A model generated the notes under the pieces. The model was given only the letters and a program-made list of their open reading frames with translations. It was not told where the DNA came from and searched no databases. A program made the position numbers and the translations under genes. From contig UQLW01000003.1 of assembly GCA_900542005.1 (NCBI GenBank), forward strand, positions 67,267 through 131,266: a stretch of DNA of 64,000 nt, given 5' to 3'. Source of the stretch: an uncultured Eubacteriales bacterium (GTDB taxonomy: Bacteria > Bacillota > Clostridia > Christensenellales > UMGS416). Each line of letters starts with the position of its first letter. Position 1 is the stretch's first letter. Shown here piece after piece: positions 15,974 to 25,315 of the stretch.

Positions 15974-18541
15974 ATGAGAGGGTCAAATACAAAGCTTCTT
16001 CAGTATATGGAAGGGTCGAAAACACGATTTGTGATCCCTGTTTATCAGCGCAATTATGAGTGGAAGCGTGAAAACTGTGAACAGCTTTATCAGGATTTGC
16101 TCGATGTAGCCCGTATGCACCGCAGCAGCCATTTTTTTGGTAGCATTGTATCTGCCTATCATCCCAACGGAAGATATGCGGAATACCTGGTTATTGATGG
16201 ACAGCAGCGGCTGACAACGGTTTCCCTGCTGATGCTTGCTATGTATAACTTGATCCGGCAGGGCAAAGTCATCCCCCAGAACAAAACCATGGCAGAGGAG
16301 CTGATGGAAGACTATCTGGTGGATAAACATCAGCCGAAGGAAACACGCGTCAAACTCAAACCGGTAAAGGGCGACCGTGCCGCTTTTGATCGCCTCTTTG
16401 ACGTAGACGAAGTTCCGGCTACACATTCCAACCTGACAGCAAATTATCTTTTTTTCTACAACCGCATTCAAAAAGAAGAAATTAGTATTGACGAACTGTA
16501 TACAGCATTATTTGCATTGGAAATTATCAACATAGAATTGACCCAGGACGACGATCCGCAACGTATCTTTGAAAGTTTGAATGCGACAGGACTCGCTTTG
16601 AGCGAGGGGGATAAAATACGCAATTTCATTTTAATGGGATTGCCGGCGCCGCAGCAGGAGGCGTTCTACGAGAAATATTGGGAGCGTATTGAAAGACTTA
16701 CCAGTTACAGTGTAAGCTCGTTTATCCGCGATTATCTGAGCATCAAGCGGCAATTGATCCCAGCGATGGACAAGGTATATCCTACATTTAAGGCTTATGT
16801 GCGGGATACGGGCCTGGGCACAGAGCCGTTGCTCAAAGAGCTGCTTTCCTATGCCCGCTGGTATGAAACCTTATTGAAGGGTAAGACCCCAGATAAACAG
16901 CTCAATGCCTGTATTGAGCGCCTCAATCGATTGGAAACGACGGTCACTCGTCCGTTTTTCCTGGAGATCCTGCGCCTGCAGGCCAGCGGCATATTGAGTC
17001 TTTCTGATGTACGGGAGATTTTTACGACTACGGAAAGCTATCTTTTTCGCCGGACAATATGCGATTTACCGACCAATACGCTTAACAAAATTTTTCTGAT
17101 GCTGTATAAGGAAATCATTCGGTATGATGGTACAACGGATGATTATGTGGATAAATTCAAGTATGCGCTACTCGCCAAGGGAGAGCGCGCCAGGTTCCCA
17201 ACGGATGATGAATTCTCGAAAGCTTTGGTGGAGCGGCCAATCTACAAAATGAATAGCAAAAACAAGGTGTACATTCTGGAGCGCCTTGAAAATCATGGTA
17301 CCATTGAGGATAAGGATATATATCGTCACTGTGACGAGGGCGTTTATTCCATTGAACATATTATGCCGCAGCATCTTACTCCTGCATGGTCAAAAGCCCT
17401 TGGCCCTGATGCCGAGCATATCCATGAGACGTGGCTGCACCGCCTGGCGAATTTGACCCTGACAGGGTATAATTCAAAATACAGCAATGCGTCCTTCGCG
17501 GAGAAACGCGATATGCCCGACGGCTTCAGAGACAGCGGTTTGCGTATGAACACATGGATTGCCCAACAGGAAGATTGGGGCCTTTCTGAGCTGGAACAGC
17601 GCAGCCGGCTGCTGGTTCAGCGTGCTTTAGCCATCTGGAAGCTGCCCGCGACCAGCTATGTCTCTTCGGATAAGCAGCTGGATGCCTGTAGCTTGGAGGA
17701 CGATATAGATTTGACCGGCCGGCTGTTGGCGCGTTACAGCTATAAGAATGCTGAACAGCCTACGGCTAGTTGGGCTCAGATGATGGAACAGGTGCTTAAA
17801 ATGCTGCATGCCGAGGATGCTTCCTTGCTCTACCGGCTGGCAAACCACCGCGATGCGGAAAACGAATTGCACAGTTATATCAGCTGTAACCCCAAGGATT
17901 TACGCAATGCCATGGAAATTGACGCCGGCATTTATGTGGAACGCAACACCAGCACCGCGACGAAGATCATGGTACTGCGCAAGCTTTTTCAAGCTTTTCA
18001 CACCAATCCGGAAGATTTAGTGTTTTATCTGCGTGATACAACCAATGAGGAGCTTTCAGAGAAGGATGAAGGCAGCCGCTATAAATTGCGGCGCCGTTAT
18101 TGGGCATATGCCCTGCCTTATATTCAGCAGGCACATGGAGGCAAGGCTTTTAGTAACTGCACCAGATCCAAGGAAAACTGGATCAGCGGCTGGTTTGGCA
18201 TTTCTGGATTCTCGATCAACTGCGTTGCCAACTATAATATGGCTCGTGTCGAACTATGGCTGAGCAGCAGCGACAAAGACAAGAATAAGACGGCTTTCGA
18301 CTATCTGTATGGGGTCAAGGCCCAAATTGAAGAACAGATCGGAGAAAAGCTCATTTGGCGACGCCTTGACGATCATAAGGCATCCGTTATAGCCTATGCA
18401 CTGGCTGATGTCAGCATTGCCCATGAGGCGGATTGGACGCAGATGGCGAAATTCCATGCCGACTGGAGCAAACGCTTCTATGATGTGTTGGTACCATACC
18501 TGAAAGACCATTATCATCGATTGGAATACCCATCTGTGTAG
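15974..18541 (+). CDS. single-chain GmrSD-like type IV restriction protein (DUF262-DUF1524-DUF4268)
   Basis: An 855-residue protein. Residues 1-230 are a DUF262 (GmrS-like, ParB-type NTPase) domain: FVIPVYQRNYEW (19-30), IDGQQRLTT (74-82) and FESLNATG (199-206). Residues about 400-560 hold the DUF1524 (GmrD-like) HNH nuclease: YSIEHIMPQH (458-467) and LANLTLTGYNSKYSN. The C-terminal 120 residues (GISGFSINCVANYNMARVEL onward) resemble DUF4268. GmrSD systems cut glucosylated or otherwise modified phage DNA. Here both activities are in one chain, as in BrxU-like proteins, with an extra domain. GAGG lies 10 bases before ATG 15974. The gene stands alone, without methylase or BREX genes nearby, and looks less GC-rich than the backbone. 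Confidence 0.88.
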   Translation: MRGSNTKLLQYMEGSKTRFVIPVYQRNYEWKRENCEQLYQDLLDVARMHRSSHFFGSIVSAYHPNGRYAEYLVIDGQQRLTTVSLLMLAMYNLIRQGKVIPQNKTMAEELMEDYLVDKHQPKETRVKLKPVKGDRAAFDRLFDVDEVPATHSNLTANYLFFYNRIQKEEISIDELYTALFALEIINIELTQDDDPQRIFESLNATGLALSEGDKIRNFILMGLPAPQQEAFYEKYWERIERLTSYSVSSFIRDYLSIKRQLIPAMDKVYPTFKAYVRDTGLGTEPLLKELLSYARWYETLLKGKTPDKQLNACIERLNRLETTVTRPFFLEILRLQASGILSLSDVREIFTTTESYLFRRTICDLPTNTLNKIFLMLYKEIIRYDGTTDDYVDKFKYALLAKGERARFPTDDEFSKALVERPIYKMNSKNKVYILERLENHGTIEDKDIYRHCDEGVYSIEHIMPQHLTPAWSKALGPDAEHIHETWLHRLANLTLTGYNSKYSNASFAEKRDMPDGFRDSGLRMNTWIAQQEDWGLSELEQRSRLLVQRALAIWKLPATSYVSSDKQLDACSLEDDIDLTGRLLARYSYKNAEQPTASWAQMMEQVLKMLHAEDASLLYRLANHRDAENELHSYISCNPKDLRNAMEIDAGIYVERNTSTATKIMVLRKLFQAFHTNPEDLVFYLRDTTNEELSEKDEGSRYKLRRRYWAYALPYIQQAHGGKAFSNCTRSKENWISGWFGISGFSINCVANYNMARVELWLSSSDKDKNKTAFDYLYGVKAQIEEQIGEKLIWRRLDDHKASVIAYALADVSIAHEADWTQMAKFHADWSKRFYDVLVPYLKDHYHRLEYPSV

Positions 18542-18668
18542 TTGGGATAAGCGCATTTGTGGCGAATAGCTGCCAGAATCTTATGCGCAAGGGGCGGATA
18601 ATCCCAAGCAGGAAAGATGGGCATGGTATGTCGAAATGCGAAAGTCCATGATGAAAGATCCATAGCAC

Positions 18669-18701
18669 AGCAAAAGCATCCGCTCAGCGGATGCTTTTGC
18701 T
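18669..18701. terminator. bidirectional terminator
   Basis: A perfect 16-bp stem (18669-18684 with 18686-18701) between the convergent DUF262 and EamA genes. Confidence 0.8.
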
Positions 18702-18702
18702 G

Positions 18703-19572
18703 CTAAAAGGGGAATAGCAACAGCAGCGTGCCGCCGGTAAGCAGAAGGAGGCCGAAGAGGGCGCGGGGGGAGAGCCGCTCCTTAAGAAAGAGGTAGGCAA
18801 AGAGCACGGTGACGAGCAGGCTGAGCTTGTCGATGGGGGCGACGACCGCGGCGGGCCCCAGCTGCAGGGCGCGGTAATAGCAAAGCCAGGACAGGCCGGT
18901 GGTTAGGCCGGAGAGCAGGATAAAGCCCCAGCTTCGGCGGTCGATTGCGGCGATTTGGCGGTGCTTGCCCTGGGCAAAGACGATGGCCCAGGCCATAACC
19001 AAAACGATGACGGTTCTCAGCGCGGTGCCCAGGTTCGACTCCACCTGCTCAATGCCCACCTTGCCGAGAATGGAGGTCAGGCTGGCAAAGAGCGCGGAAC
19101 CCAGCGCATAGAAAAGCCAGGCGCGCCCGGCGGGCGCGGCAGGGGCGGATGAAGCCTGGCGCTGGATCATCAGCCATGTGCCTGCGGCGATCAGCAGCAT
19201 CCCCAGGAGCATATTGAGCCGCAGCGGCTCGCCCAGGAAAAGGAAGGCCAGCAGCATCGTCAGAATGGTGCTGGATTTATCGATGGGCGTCACCTTGTTG
19301 ACGTCGCCCAGCTGCAGGGCGCGGAAATAGCAGATCCAGGAGGCGCCGGTGGTGATTCCGGACAAGCCGAGATAAAGCAGGCTGCGGGCTGGAATCTGGC
19401 TCAGGGACTGCTGGCTGCCTGTCAGAAATACAATGAGCCAGGCAAAGCACAGCACGACAATGGTACGCAGCGCCGTGGCCAAGTGCGAATCGGTCCGCCG
19501 AATCCCGATCTTGGCCAGGATGGACGTGATACCAGCAAAAAAGGCTGAGCCAAAGGCAAAGACCACCCACAT
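18703..19572 (-). CDS. EamA/DMT family transporter
   Basis: A 289-residue membrane protein made of two homologous five-helix EamA halves. The duplication is easy to see: SAFFAGITSILAKIGIRR and SALFASLTSILGKVGIEQ, then WICYFRALQLG and WLCYYRALQLG, each followed by a PIDK motif. Such drug/metabolite transporters move amino acids, sugars or other small solutes; the substrate is unknown. GGGGAGGG precedes the ATG at 19572. Its 5' end faces the divergent xpt promoter region. Confidence 0.88.
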   Translation of the reverse strand: MWVVFAFGSAFFAGITSILAKIGIRRTDSHLATALRTIVVLCFAWLIVFLTGSQQSLSQIPARSLLYLGLSGITTGASWICYFRALQLGDVNKVTPIDKSSTILTMLLAFLFLGEPLRLNMLLGMLLIAAGTWLMIQRQASSAPAAPAGRAWLFYALGSALFASLTSILGKVGIEQVESNLGTALRTVIVLVMAWAIVFAQGKHRQIAAIDRRSWGFILLSGLTTGLSWLCYYRALQLGPAAVVAPIDKLSLLVTVLFAYLFLKERLSPRALFGLLLLTGGTLLLLFPF

Positions 19573-19673
19573 CGAAAATCCCTCCCCATGACGCCCTGAT
19601 GGCGAATCTCCTTTTTAGTATAGCACATCTGCCTGCCGGCGGTTCGGCTTATCTGAGATTCAAGGGGGAAACG

Positions 19674-19702
19674 TTGATTCTTTAGCCCAAATCCGATAGA
19701 AT
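19674..19702 (+). promoter_or_regulatory. promoter for xpt
   Basis: TTGATT (19674-19679), 17-base spacer, TAGAAT (19697-19702). The start site is about 20 bases before the gene, leaving no room for a purine riboswitch. Confidence 0.7.
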
Positions 19703-19728
19703 GAAGCTGATTTGAGGAGGATGGGGAT

Positions 19729-20316
19729 ATGGAGCTTCTGAAGCAAAGGATACGCCGGCAGGGCAGGGCTTTGCCCGGCGGCGTCATACAGGTGGATGCC
19801 TTTTTGAATCATCAGATCGACCCGATGCTGGCCGATGCGGTCGCGGAGGAATTTGTCCGCCGGTTTCAGGGCGAGCGTATCAGCAAAGTGCTGACCGTCG
19901 AGGCCTCGGGTATCGCCTTTGGGATCCTGGTAGCCCTGCGGCTGCGGGCGCCGCTGGTCTTTGCCAAGAAGCGCCAGGGAAGCAACCAGGGCGGAGCAGA
20001 GCGGTATACGGCGGCCGTCCGCTCCTATACCAAGGGTGGGGTGAATACCATTGGCGTATCCCGCGAATACCTGTCAGCAGCGGATCGGGTGCTGGTCATT
20101 GATGACTTTATGGCCATGGGCGAGGCGGCGGAGGGGCTTTGCAGCCTGGTCAGCCAGGCCGGGGCGGAGCTGGCCGGCGTCGGCGTTGTGATTGAAAAGG
20201 GGTTCCAGCCAGGCGGAGACCGGCTGCGGGCCCGGGGCATTCGCGTGGAAGCGCTGGCGCGGATCCTATCGATCGGGCCGGAGGGCCATATCCGCTTTGA
20301 CGGCGAAGAAGATTGA
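19729..20316 (+). CDS. xpt: xanthine phosphoribosyltransferase
   Basis: A 195-residue type I phosphoribosyltransferase that salvages xanthine to XMP using PRPP. Full-length similarity to Bacillus Xpt: MELLKQRI at the N-terminus, the QVDAFLNHQIDP segment, VEASGIAFG, a FAKKRQG hood segment, and the PRPP-binding loop VLVIDDFMAMGEAA, where the usual LANG is replaced by MAMG. GAGGAGG precedes the ATG. Unlike in Bacillus, there is no pbuX partner and no purine riboswitch upstream, so its control differs. Confidence 0.93.
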   Translation: MELLKQRIRRQGRALPGGVIQVDAFLNHQIDPMLADAVAEEFVRRFQGERISKVLTVEASGIAFGILVALRLRAPLVFAKKRQGSNQGGAERYTAAVRSYTKGGVNTIGVSREYLSAADRVLVIDDFMAMGEAAEGLCSLVSQAGAELAGVGVVIEKGFQPGGDRLRARGIRVEALARILSIGPEGHIRFDGEED

Positions 20317-20357
20317 CACCGGAAAAAGGGTAATCATCGTCGAAATATCCCTTCAGC

Positions 20358-20384
20358 TCCCCTCTGGCGTGCGGCCGGAGGGGA
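20358..20384 (+). terminator. probable xpt terminator hairpin
   Basis: An 11-bp GC-rich stem (20358-20368 with 20374-20384), loop GTGCG, with only a weak T-rich tail. Confidence 0.5.
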
Positions 20385-20530
20385 ACTTTGTCTTGATACA
20401 AGCGGCTCCGGATGAACTTCTGCGATGCTCTGGAAGCAAAAATGGGATGCGGCGGCCCATCAAAAGGGCTGCATACTCCGGCGGGCCAGAGCCATACTAG
20501 CAATAGCCTATAACTGGAGGAGGACGGAGC

Positions 20531-22180
20531 ATGATCTTTTTTCTTGCGCTGGTGCAGCTTTTCTTTTCGGTGGTGATCGGGCTGTATTTTCTCAATCAGC
20601 TTAGAAGCCAGCGGGAGGGCAAAAACGCCAAAAGCCTGGATTCTGGCCGGGAGCGGGGACGGCTTCTGAAGATGCGGGAGATCCATCTGACCACGCCGCT
20701 TTCGGAGAAGGCCAGGCCCGGACGCCTGGATGACGTCATCGGTCAGGAGGAAGGCATACGGGCGCTGAAGGCAGCGCTGTGCGGGCCCAACCCCCAGCAT
20801 GTGATTATCTATGGCCCGCCGGGCATCGGCAAAACCTGCGCGGCCCGGCTGGTCATGGCGCAGGCGAAGGCCAATCCTGATTCGCCCTTTGCCCAGAACG
20901 CGCCTTTTGTGGAGGTGGACGCCACCTGCCTCCGCTTTGATGAGCGCATGTTTGCCGATCCGCTGATCGGTTCGGTCCATGACCCCATATATCAGGGCTC
21001 CGGCGCCATGGGTGCGGCCGGCATCCCCCAGCCCAAGGAGGGGGCGGTAACCAAGGCCCACGGCGGCATCCTCTTCCTGGATGAAATCGGGGAGCTGCCG
21101 CCCAATCAGCTGAATAAGCTGCTTAAAGTGCTGGAGGACCGCAAGGTGATGCTGGAATCGGTCTATTACAGCCCCTCTAACCATAATATCCCCAGCTATA
21201 TTCACGATATATTTGCCAACGGACTTCCGGCAGATTTCCGGCTGGTAGGCGCGACGACCCGCAGCCCCCAGGATATCCCTGAGGCGCTGCGCAGCCGGTG
21301 CATGGAGGTGTTCTTTCGCCCCCTGAGCGCAAGGGAGATGGCAGACGTGGCCCAGCGGGCGGCGGCCCGCTCCGGCTTCTCGCTGGATGGGAGCTGTGCA
21401 AGCCTTGCGGCCCAATATGCCGGTAACGGACGCGATGTGGTAAACCTGGTCCAGATGGCCGGAGGGATAGCCCAGGAGGAAGGGCGGGCTGCGATTACAG
21501 CGCAGGATATCCGGTTTGTGCTGCATGCGGTAGGCCGCGAAGCGGTAACGGAACGCCGCGAGGCGGAGCTGCTGCCCGGCGAGGTGCACGGCTTGGCGGT
21601 ATTTGGTGCCAATATGGGCGCGGTGGTCCGCATTGAGGCGGCGGTGCTGCCGGCAGAGCCCGGGCAGGGGCGGCTCGTTGTCCAGGGGCTGGCAGAGCAG
21701 GAGCAGAGCAGCCTGCCGGGACGAAGCCTGGTCCGCAAGAGCACAGCGCTGTCATCGGCGGAAAATGCGGTGCTTGTGCTCCAAAAGGTTTTCGGGCTGC
21801 CGATGAAGGATTATGACGTTTACATCAACCTGCCGGGCGGCGCGCCGGTAGATGGCCCATCGGCAGGGCTGGCGCTGCTGACGGCCGTATATTCCGCCTA
21901 CTGCGGGATCCCGGTGGACGGCAAAACGGCCATGACCGGAGAAATATCCCTGACGGGCGCTGTGCTGCCGGTGGGCGGCGTGCCGGCAAAGGTGCGCGCC
22001 GCGCTGGACAAGGGCTTTGAGCGGGTGCTGGTGCCCGCAGCCAATGCCGATCTTCCTGAGCCGCAGGTGACCGCGGTCTCCACTGCCGCCCAGGCGCTGG
22101 AGCTCATGCTGGGCGGTGCGGCTTTGCCCGCGCCGCAGGTGCAGCCGGAGGGCGTGCTCAGCGCTCAGGGCACGGTCTAG
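20531..22180 (+). CDS. lonB: membrane-anchored ATP-dependent protease LonB
   Basis: A 549-residue LonB, matching the usual length of about 550. Residues 3-24 form a membrane anchor. The AAA+ domain has Walker A GPPGIGKT and Walker B ILFLDEIGEL. The C-terminal Lon protease domain carries the Ser444 (GGAPVDGPSAG) and Lys487 (GVPAKVRAA) dyad. In Bacillus LonB acts in the forespore, but many non-sporulating Clostridia also have it. The order lonB-lonA-engB is the conserved Firmicutes arrangement. Strong GGAGGAGG precedes ATG 20531. Confidence 0.94.
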   Translation: MIFFLALVQLFFSVVIGLYFLNQLRSQREGKNAKSLDSGRERGRLLKMREIHLTTPLSEKARPGRLDDVIGQEEGIRALKAALCGPNPQHVIIYGPPGIGKTCAARLVMAQAKANPDSPFAQNAPFVEVDATCLRFDERMFADPLIGSVHDPIYQGSGAMGAAGIPQPKEGAVTKAHGGILFLDEIGELPPNQLNKLLKVLEDRKVMLESVYYSPSNHNIPSYIHDIFANGLPADFRLVGATTRSPQDIPEALRSRCMEVFFRPLSAREMADVAQRAAARSGFSLDGSCASLAAQYAGNGRDVVNLVQMAGGIAQEEGRAAITAQDIRFVLHAVGREAVTERREAELLPGEVHGLAVFGANMGAVVRIEAAVLPAEPGQGRLVVQGLAEQEQSSLPGRSLVRKSTALSSAENAVLVLQKVFGLPMKDYDVYINLPGGAPVDGPSAGLALLTAVYSAYCGIPVDGKTAMTGEISLTGAVLPVGGVPAKVRAALDKGFERVLVPAANADLPEPQVTAVSTAAQALELMLGGAALPAPQVQPEGVLSAQGTV

Positions 22181-22207
22181 CGTCGTGAAAGTCTTGGCCT
22201 GTATACA

Positions 22208-22236
22208 TTGCAATTATGCTCCCTTGCTGTTATAAT
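22208..22236 (+). promoter_or_regulatory. promoter for lon-engB
   Basis: TTGCAA (22208-22213), 17-base spacer, TATAAT (22231-22236) with TGT in front (extended -10). No CtsR or CIRCE heat-shock site was seen. Confidence 0.75.
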
Positions 22237-22284
22237 TTCTAATAGCTATCGACATCAATCGACGACAGTAATGGGGGATTTATT

Positions 22285-24609
22285 TTGACGGATAAGCTTA
22301 CGATTATGCCGGTCATTGCCCTTCGGGGAATGACCGCTTTTCCCTATATGCCCATGAGCTTTGATGTGGGCCGGCAGAAATCCATCCTGGCCCTGGAGGC
22401 GGCGCTGAACGACGACCAGCGGGTGCTGCTGGTGGCGCAGCGCGACGCGATGACCGATGACCCCGGGGAGGATGAGCTGTGCAGGTGGGGGACCATTGCG
22501 CGGATCAAGCAGGTGCTGCGGCCCAAGGATGATAATCTCAAGGTGCTGATTGAGGGCCTGGAGCGGGCCGAACTCCAGGGCCTGGTGGAGCAGTCGCCCT
22601 ACCTGATTGCCGCGGTAAGGCCCCACAAAGCGCCGGCGCCCCAGGGGGACGAGCGGGAAAAGGCCCAGATGCGCAGCGCGGTGAAGGCCTTTGAGGAGTT
22701 TGCTAACATGACCCGCCAGGTGATGCCGGCGGCGCTGCTGCAGGCAGCGGTGATCGAAAGCCCGGATCAGCTGGCCGACACGCTGATTATGCATACCCTG
22801 CACCAGCAGGATACGCTGCAATCGCTGTTGGAGGTGCTGGATCCCTGTGAGCGGCTGGAGCGGTTCCAGGTGGAGCTGCGCCAGGAGATGGAGCTTCTGG
22901 AGCTGGAGGCGGGCATCCAGGCCAGGGTGCAGGAGCGCATGGCCAAATACCAGAAGGAGGCCTTCCTCAACGAGCAGATGCGCGTGATCCGGCAGGAGCT
23001 GGGCCAGGGGGACGAGGAGGAGAACGCCCGGCTGCGGGAGCAGCTGGAGGCGCTGCCCATGCCGGAGGAGAGCCGGAAAAAGGTGCTGGAGGAGATGGAC
23101 CGCCTGGAGCGGATGCCCAGCGGCCAGCCTGATGCCAACGTGATCCGGACCTGGCTGGAAACGGTCGCCCGGATGCCCTGGGGGATCTATACCGAGGACG
23201 CCCAGGATCTCGAGGCGGCGGAAGCAATTCTGAATGAGGACCATGACGGACTGGACAAGGTAAAGGAGCGGGTATTGGAGTATTTGGCCGTCCACCAGCT
23301 GACCCAGTCGCTGAAGGGGCCGATCCTTTGCCTGGTGGGCCCTCCCGGCGTGGGTAAGACCTCTATCGCCCGGTCCATCGCCCGGTGCCTGAACCGTAAG
23401 TTTGTCCGCACCTCCCTGGGCGGCCTGCGGGACGAGGCGGAGCTGCGGGGGCACCGCCGCACCTATATCGGCGCGATTCCGGGACGGATCCTGTCGGGGA
23501 TTGCCCAGGCCGGCAGCGCCAATCCCGTATGCCTGCTGGATGAAATCGATAAAATGCGCCATGACGCGCTGGGGGATCCGGCTTCCGCGATGCTGGAGAT
23601 CCTGGACAGCGAGCAGAACCATGCCTTCCGCGACCTTTATCTGGATATTCCCTTCGACCTGTCGCAGGTGCTGTTCCTGGCCACAGCCAACAGCCTGGAA
23701 AACGTGCCCCGCCCCCTTCTGGACCGTATGGAGGTGATCTCCATCGAGGGGTATACGCCCCAGGAAAAGCTGGCCATTGCCCGGCATCACCTGATCCCCA
23801 AGGCTGAGGCCGCCCATGGCCTGGCAGCGGGGACGCTGGCGCTCCGCGATGAAACGGTCTATGGCATCATCAACGGCTACACCCGGGAGGCCGGCGTCAG
23901 GGCGCTGGAACGGGAGATCGGCAATATCTGCCGCAAGGCGGCCCGCGCGCAGGTGGCCCGGCCGGTCAAGCGGATCCGCATCACGCCGGATAAGCTGGAA
24001 AAGTACCTGGGGCCGGAGAGGGTATTCCCCAACGAGCTGGAGAAGGAGCCGATGCTGGGCATGGCGGTGGGCCTGGCCTATAACTCGGTGGGCGGCGATA
24101 CGCTTTTGATCGAGGTCAATACCATGCCGGGCAGCGGCCAGCTTATCCTGACCGGGCGGCTTGGCGATGTGATGAAGGAGTCGGCCCGGGCTGCGATGAC
24201 CTATATCCGCGCCCATGCGGCCCAGTTTAAGCTGCCGAAGGATTTCCATAAAAAGCTGGATATTCACGTGCATGTCCCCGAGGGCGCCACGCCCAAGGAC
24301 GGCCCATCGGCGGGCATCACGATGGCGGTGGCGCTGCTTTCGGCGCTAAGCGGCCGGCGCGTACCCGCTGACCTGGCGATGACCGGCGAAATCACGCTCC
24401 GCGGGCGCGTGCTGCCCATCGGCGGGCTGAAGGAGAAGATGATGGCGGCCCATCGTGATGGGATCCGCAGGGTATTGATCCCCCGGGAGAACCAACGGGA
24501 TCTGGATGATATCCCCATGGAAATCAAGCGGGATATTGAGGTAACGCCGGTGCACACACTGGACGAAGTCCTGCAGCACGCGCTGCTGGGAGAGGGGGAA
24601 GCGTCATAG
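22285..24609 (+). CDS. lon: ATP-dependent protease La (LonA)
   Basis: A 774-residue LonA. It has an N-terminal substrate-binding LAN domain (MPVIALRGMTAFPYMPM), a coiled helical linker, an AAA+ module (Walker A GPPGVGKT at 352-359, Walker B VCLLDEIDKM), and a protease domain with Ser675 (DGPSAG) and Lys716 (GGLKEK), almost the E. coli numbers 679 and 722. It degrades misfolded and regulatory proteins. It starts on TTG 22285 with GGGGGA about 6 bases before it; the next in-frame ATG (22306) would shorten the N-terminal strand. Its stop overlaps the start of engB. Confidence 0.95.
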   Translation: MTDKLTIMPVIALRGMTAFPYMPMSFDVGRQKSILALEAALNDDQRVLLVAQRDAMTDDPGEDELCRWGTIARIKQVLRPKDDNLKVLIEGLERAELQGLVEQSPYLIAAVRPHKAPAPQGDEREKAQMRSAVKAFEEFANMTRQVMPAALLQAAVIESPDQLADTLIMHTLHQQDTLQSLLEVLDPCERLERFQVELRQEMELLELEAGIQARVQERMAKYQKEAFLNEQMRVIRQELGQGDEEENARLREQLEALPMPEESRKKVLEEMDRLERMPSGQPDANVIRTWLETVARMPWGIYTEDAQDLEAAEAILNEDHDGLDKVKERVLEYLAVHQLTQSLKGPILCLVGPPGVGKTSIARSIARCLNRKFVRTSLGGLRDEAELRGHRRTYIGAIPGRILSGIAQAGSANPVCLLDEIDKMRHDALGDPASAMLEILDSEQNHAFRDLYLDIPFDLSQVLFLATANSLENVPRPLLDRMEVISIEGYTPQEKLAIARHHLIPKAEAAHGLAAGTLALRDETVYGIINGYTREAGVRALEREIGNICRKAARAQVARPVKRIRITPDKLEKYLGPERVFPNELEKEPMLGMAVGLAYNSVGGDTLLIEVNTMPGSGQLILTGRLGDVMKESARAAMTYIRAHAAQFKLPKDFHKKLDIHVHVPEGATPKDGPSAGITMAVALLSALSGRRVPADLAMTGEITLRGRVLPIGGLKEKMMAAHRDGIRRVLIPRENQRDLDDIPMEIKRDIEVTPVHTLDEVLQHALLGEGEAS

Positions 24610-25217
24610 AGATAAAAAAAGCCGTATTCCGGCAGTCCGTCTATGATCCCAGCCAGGTGAAGCTCCCGCCCAAGCCGGAAATCGCCCTGGTGGGGCGTTC
24701 CAATGTGGGTAAATCGTCGCTGATTAACGCGCTCTGCCGCCAGGGCAAGCTGGCCCGTGTCAGCGCGTCGCCGGGTAAGACGCGGCAGGTCAATTTCTTC
24801 GAGATCAACGAAGCCTTTTATCTGGTGGACCTGCCAGGCTATGGATTCGCCAAGGTTTCCCAGCAGGAGCAGGCCCGATGGGCTGGGATGATCGAAGGGT
24901 ATTTATCCCGGTCGAAATCTCTGCGGCATCTGCTCTTTCTCATGGATATACGCCACGACCCAAGCCAGGGCGATATTCAGATGGCCTATTGGCTGCAGCA
25001 CTATCAGATCCCCTGCACCATCGTGGCCACCAAGGCCGATAAGCTGACGCGCTCCCAGCGCAAGCTGAAGGCGGATAAGCTTTCCGACGCGGTGGGGATG
25101 ACCTTCCGCACGCCGACCGTGGTATTTTCCGCCCAGGAGAAGCTGGGCATCCGGGAGCTGGAGCAGCGCATCGGTGAGATCCTGCAGCAGCCGGCTCCCC
25201 CGGACAGCGCAGGTTGA
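24606..25217 (+). CDS. engB: ribosome-biogenesis GTPase EngB (YsxC/YihA), probable ATA start
   Basis: A 203-residue TRAFAC GTPase needed for late 50S ribosome assembly. G1 is GRSNVGKSS, G3 is DLPGYGFAKV, G4 is TKAD and G5 is FSAQ. Homologs begin with a first strand like M-x-I-K-x-A-x-F about 25 residues before G1. Here that block is encoded (IEIKKAVFRQSVYDPSQV) but contains no ATG, GTG or TTG at its head. The codon at the right place is ATA 24606, inside the overlap ATAG with the lon stop, and AGAGGGGG sits 7 bases before it. A GTG start at 24657 would remove the conserved strand. I infer an ATA start coupled to lon. Confidence 0.85.
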   Translation: MEIKKAVFRQSVYDPSQVKLPPKPEIALVGRSNVGKSSLINALCRQGKLARVSASPGKTRQVNFFEINEAFYLVDLPGYGFAKVSQQEQARWAGMIEGYLSRSKSLRHLLFLMDIRHDPSQGDIQMAYWLQHYQIPCTIVATKADKLTRSQRKLKADKLSDAVGMTFRTPTVVFSAQEKLGIRELEQRIGEILQQPAPPDSAG

Positions 25218-25235
25218 TTTCAGGTATACGGATAG

Positions 25236-25271
25236 AAAGAATGGGCGGCCCCTTGGGGCCGCCCATTCTTT
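25236..25271. terminator. bidirectional terminator
   Basis: A perfect 17-bp GC-rich stem (25236-25252 with 25255-25271) between convergent engB and the DUF4091 gene. Confidence 0.88.
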
Positions 25272-25315
25272 GCAGTCTCCGTTGTTTCGATACCCGGTGT
25301 TTTTGCTTTTAAGCG

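Noticed and set aside
19573..19728. Purine riboswitch expected before xpt
   Set aside because: The promoter lies only about 27-55 bases before the gene and no conserved riboswitch core is present.
22255..24273. Open frame of 672 codons antisense to lon
   Set aside because: His/Gln/Leu-rich nonsense product caused by codon bias on the opposite strand of a certain gene.
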